From: Rhabditoides inermis
Taxonomy: Eukaryota; Nematoda; Chromadorea; Rhabditida; Rhabditidae
Direction of reading: 5' to 3'
Length of the DNA stretch: 64,000 nt
Assembly: GCA_963966185.1 (NCBI GenBank)
Contig: CAWZYM010000103.1
Span: 47,501 to 111,500, forward strand
Shown piece by piece: positions 62,530-64,000 of the stretch; the stretch's first letter is position 1, and each line of letters starts with the position of its first letter. The position numbers and the translations under genes are program-made. Below the pieces are notes generated by a model. The model was not told the DNA's origin, ran no database searches, and saw only the letters and a program-made list of their open reading frames with translations.

Positions 62530-63457
62530 AAAAAGAGGAATGAGAAAAGGAGAGGGATGAGAAAAGAAGGTCACATAGTATTTCGCCTCGCCTCACTTCC
62601 TGATTGAATATAGAATGTCGTTAGTGCATACAGTTATATTTGTATTGTATTTGCTCAGAATAAAGTAATCGCGCAGTTTGTTGAAGTATGGTGAGCTGTT
62701 TCGTAGTGCGTGGTGATGTTCTCGCTCATTTGCACAATTGACTGTCTCTTTCTCTAACAGCAGACAGACTGGCAGCTGGCGCACTCTCACCCCGCCACAC
62801 TCTCTCGTCGCGGGGCAATAAAATGGCGTCGATTAGAGGAATTTAATTGATAGCGGGCGTAAGAGGTCACAAAAAGATGCAAATTTTGGTAGAAGTGTAT
62901 TGGCCATCTATTTGCATGTTGTAGTAAAGGGAGATCTGACATGGTTGCCTAGTTTTCTTGAACAGCCCGCGACAACTGTTTGGTGTCGCCTCGCCTCGAT
63001 TAAATCACTTCGTGAAAAGAAACCAGGAGGAGTTATAAAAAGATTACGGGCCAATTCGTAAGTGAGGGAGTGTAGAGGAGTGACGTCGAAACCGTTTCTC
63101 GAAAGCTGGAGTCTGCGATTCGCAGTACTCGTTCTTGTAAGGCCTACTCGATGCAACCGTTCAACCACCTACCCGTCTCCTCGCCTCACATACTATTTCG
63201 CCTGTTTTCTGTCTGACTCTCTCTGATTACGCGCTATTTCGTCGGACATTCTGGAGCTTATAGCTCCGCGGATATGAGAGATAACAAGCTGAAAATTGGA
63301 ATCCTGCATCTCGGGACCGAGACCATCGGATCGATGTCACGTTTGGCTAGATAGGAGTAGTGGGTGGCGCGGTAGAGCGATGGACGGACGGAAACCATAG
63401 GTCATTTTGCACAGCCAGGCGCAGCGGGCGCTGCGACTAGCGCGCTTCGCGCGCTAG
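59845..63457. repeat. Macro-repeat unit 6, homogenised 139-bp array
   Basis: Anchor, about 16 monomers (60112-62345), a GA tract (62430-62530), conserved block 62580-63436 and hairpin 63437-63457. From 60690 to 62270 the monomer period is exactly 139 and copies are almost identical. Two variants alternate irregularly: GTATGTACATAGAGGGCGCTCC and GGATGCACATAGGAAGCGCTCC. Confidence 0.92.
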
Positions 63458-63796
63458 AAATATAGGTAGAAAATAGAGGAGAAAATTATCTATCGATTAA
63501 TATATAGATTGACTTGATATGTGCTCTGGTAGTGCTATTAGGAGCTGTGCTAGAAGTGCTGTTGTCAGAGCCTTCTAAAGAGTGATCTTTATTGTATTTC
63601 CTTAATTTTGAATTACAGTATTATCAAATGTTTGAACAGTGTCAATGTCTAACAGTAGCTAGTTGATTTTTTTTTCGATTCTCGACTGATGTTATCTTAC
63701 CTAGGCTCAGAGAAGGCGCTCCGAGATGCATCCGAAGACTATCGGTATATGAGTGATAACTACGTCATAACTAAACTACACTTTCTGTTTCTCCGC

Positions 63797-63840
<44 letters not shown>

Positions 63841-63843
63841 GTC

Positions 63844-63892
<49 letters not shown>

Positions 63893-64000
63893 TCTAGAAG
63901 GCGCTCCGGCACGCTACCGCGTGCCTTCGCGGTCAAAGCCTATAAGTAGATCAAAATAATAATATATTGATCACTGATACTGTTTTGCATTTTCTCCGAC
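63458..64000. repeat. Macro-repeat unit 7, start only
   Basis: Anchor with more divergence than in the other units, a fragment of monomer, a CT (not GA) microsatellite at 63795-63888, then a standard monomer running off the end of the window. Confidence 0.85.

Overview
This is eukaryotic nuclear DNA, almost certainly from an invertebrate animal. Coding exons are short and bounded by GT/AG introns. Two conserved eukaryotic genes can be recognised: RGP1 (the Ric1-Rgp1 Golgi Rab6 exchange factor) and RPAIN (RPA-interacting protein). There are also tRNA-derived SINE heads, a LINE reverse-transcriptase fragment, several MITE-like elements and a large satellite field. Introns are very small and full of CT/GA tracts, many placed so that they form the polypyrimidine tract of the 3' splice site. 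A compact marine invertebrate genome, such as a sponge, would fit, but I cannot name the organism.

Layout: (i) 1-7.4 kb is a mixed gene/repeat region with SINE heads, a foldback element, a broken exon, a 139-residue five-exon gene next to a decayed paralogue, RPAIN on the minus strand, a Q/P-rich minus-strand gene fragment and a LINE fragment. (ii) 7.4-30.5 kb is a direct tandem duplication with a period of about 10.1 kb. Its unit reads RGP1 - gene A - gene B - gene C, all on the plus strand. RGP1 occurs three times (first copy broken, second and third intact), A, B and C twice. A further gene A lies beyond at 33.4-34.8 kb. (iii) 30.5-35.1 kb is a scrambled part-duplicate: a foldback element, a nonsense copy of the 139-residue gene, an RPAIN/Q-rich deletion remnant, then gene A copy 3. 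(iv) 35.1-64 kb is repeat-only. A degenerate ~510-bp repeat is followed by about seven macro-units, each built from a short anchor, an array of a ~139-bp satellite, GA microsatellites and a ~0.9-kb conserved block ending in a perfect GC-rich hairpin. Two MITEs with clean target-site duplications sit inside the macro-units.

Genes A, B and C are paralogues I cannot assign to a named family. B and C share two cold-shock-like beta-barrel lobes, a Pro/Ala-rich linker and a short C-terminal motif of the form AHxLAD-x-x-C-x-x-C. A keeps only the part after the second lobe. The copies have had different fates: A1 is frameshifted, C1 has a rewritten C-terminus, and RGP1-1 lost its start and exons 3-6. 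RGP1 acts in Golgi retrograde traffic and RPAIN in nuclear import of RPA. Nothing in the sequence links them to A/B/C beyond adjacency.

The points most worth following are the A/B/C family, the hairpin-ended macro-satellite whose 139-bp monomer carries a relative of the hairpin, and the two well-preserved MITE insertions.
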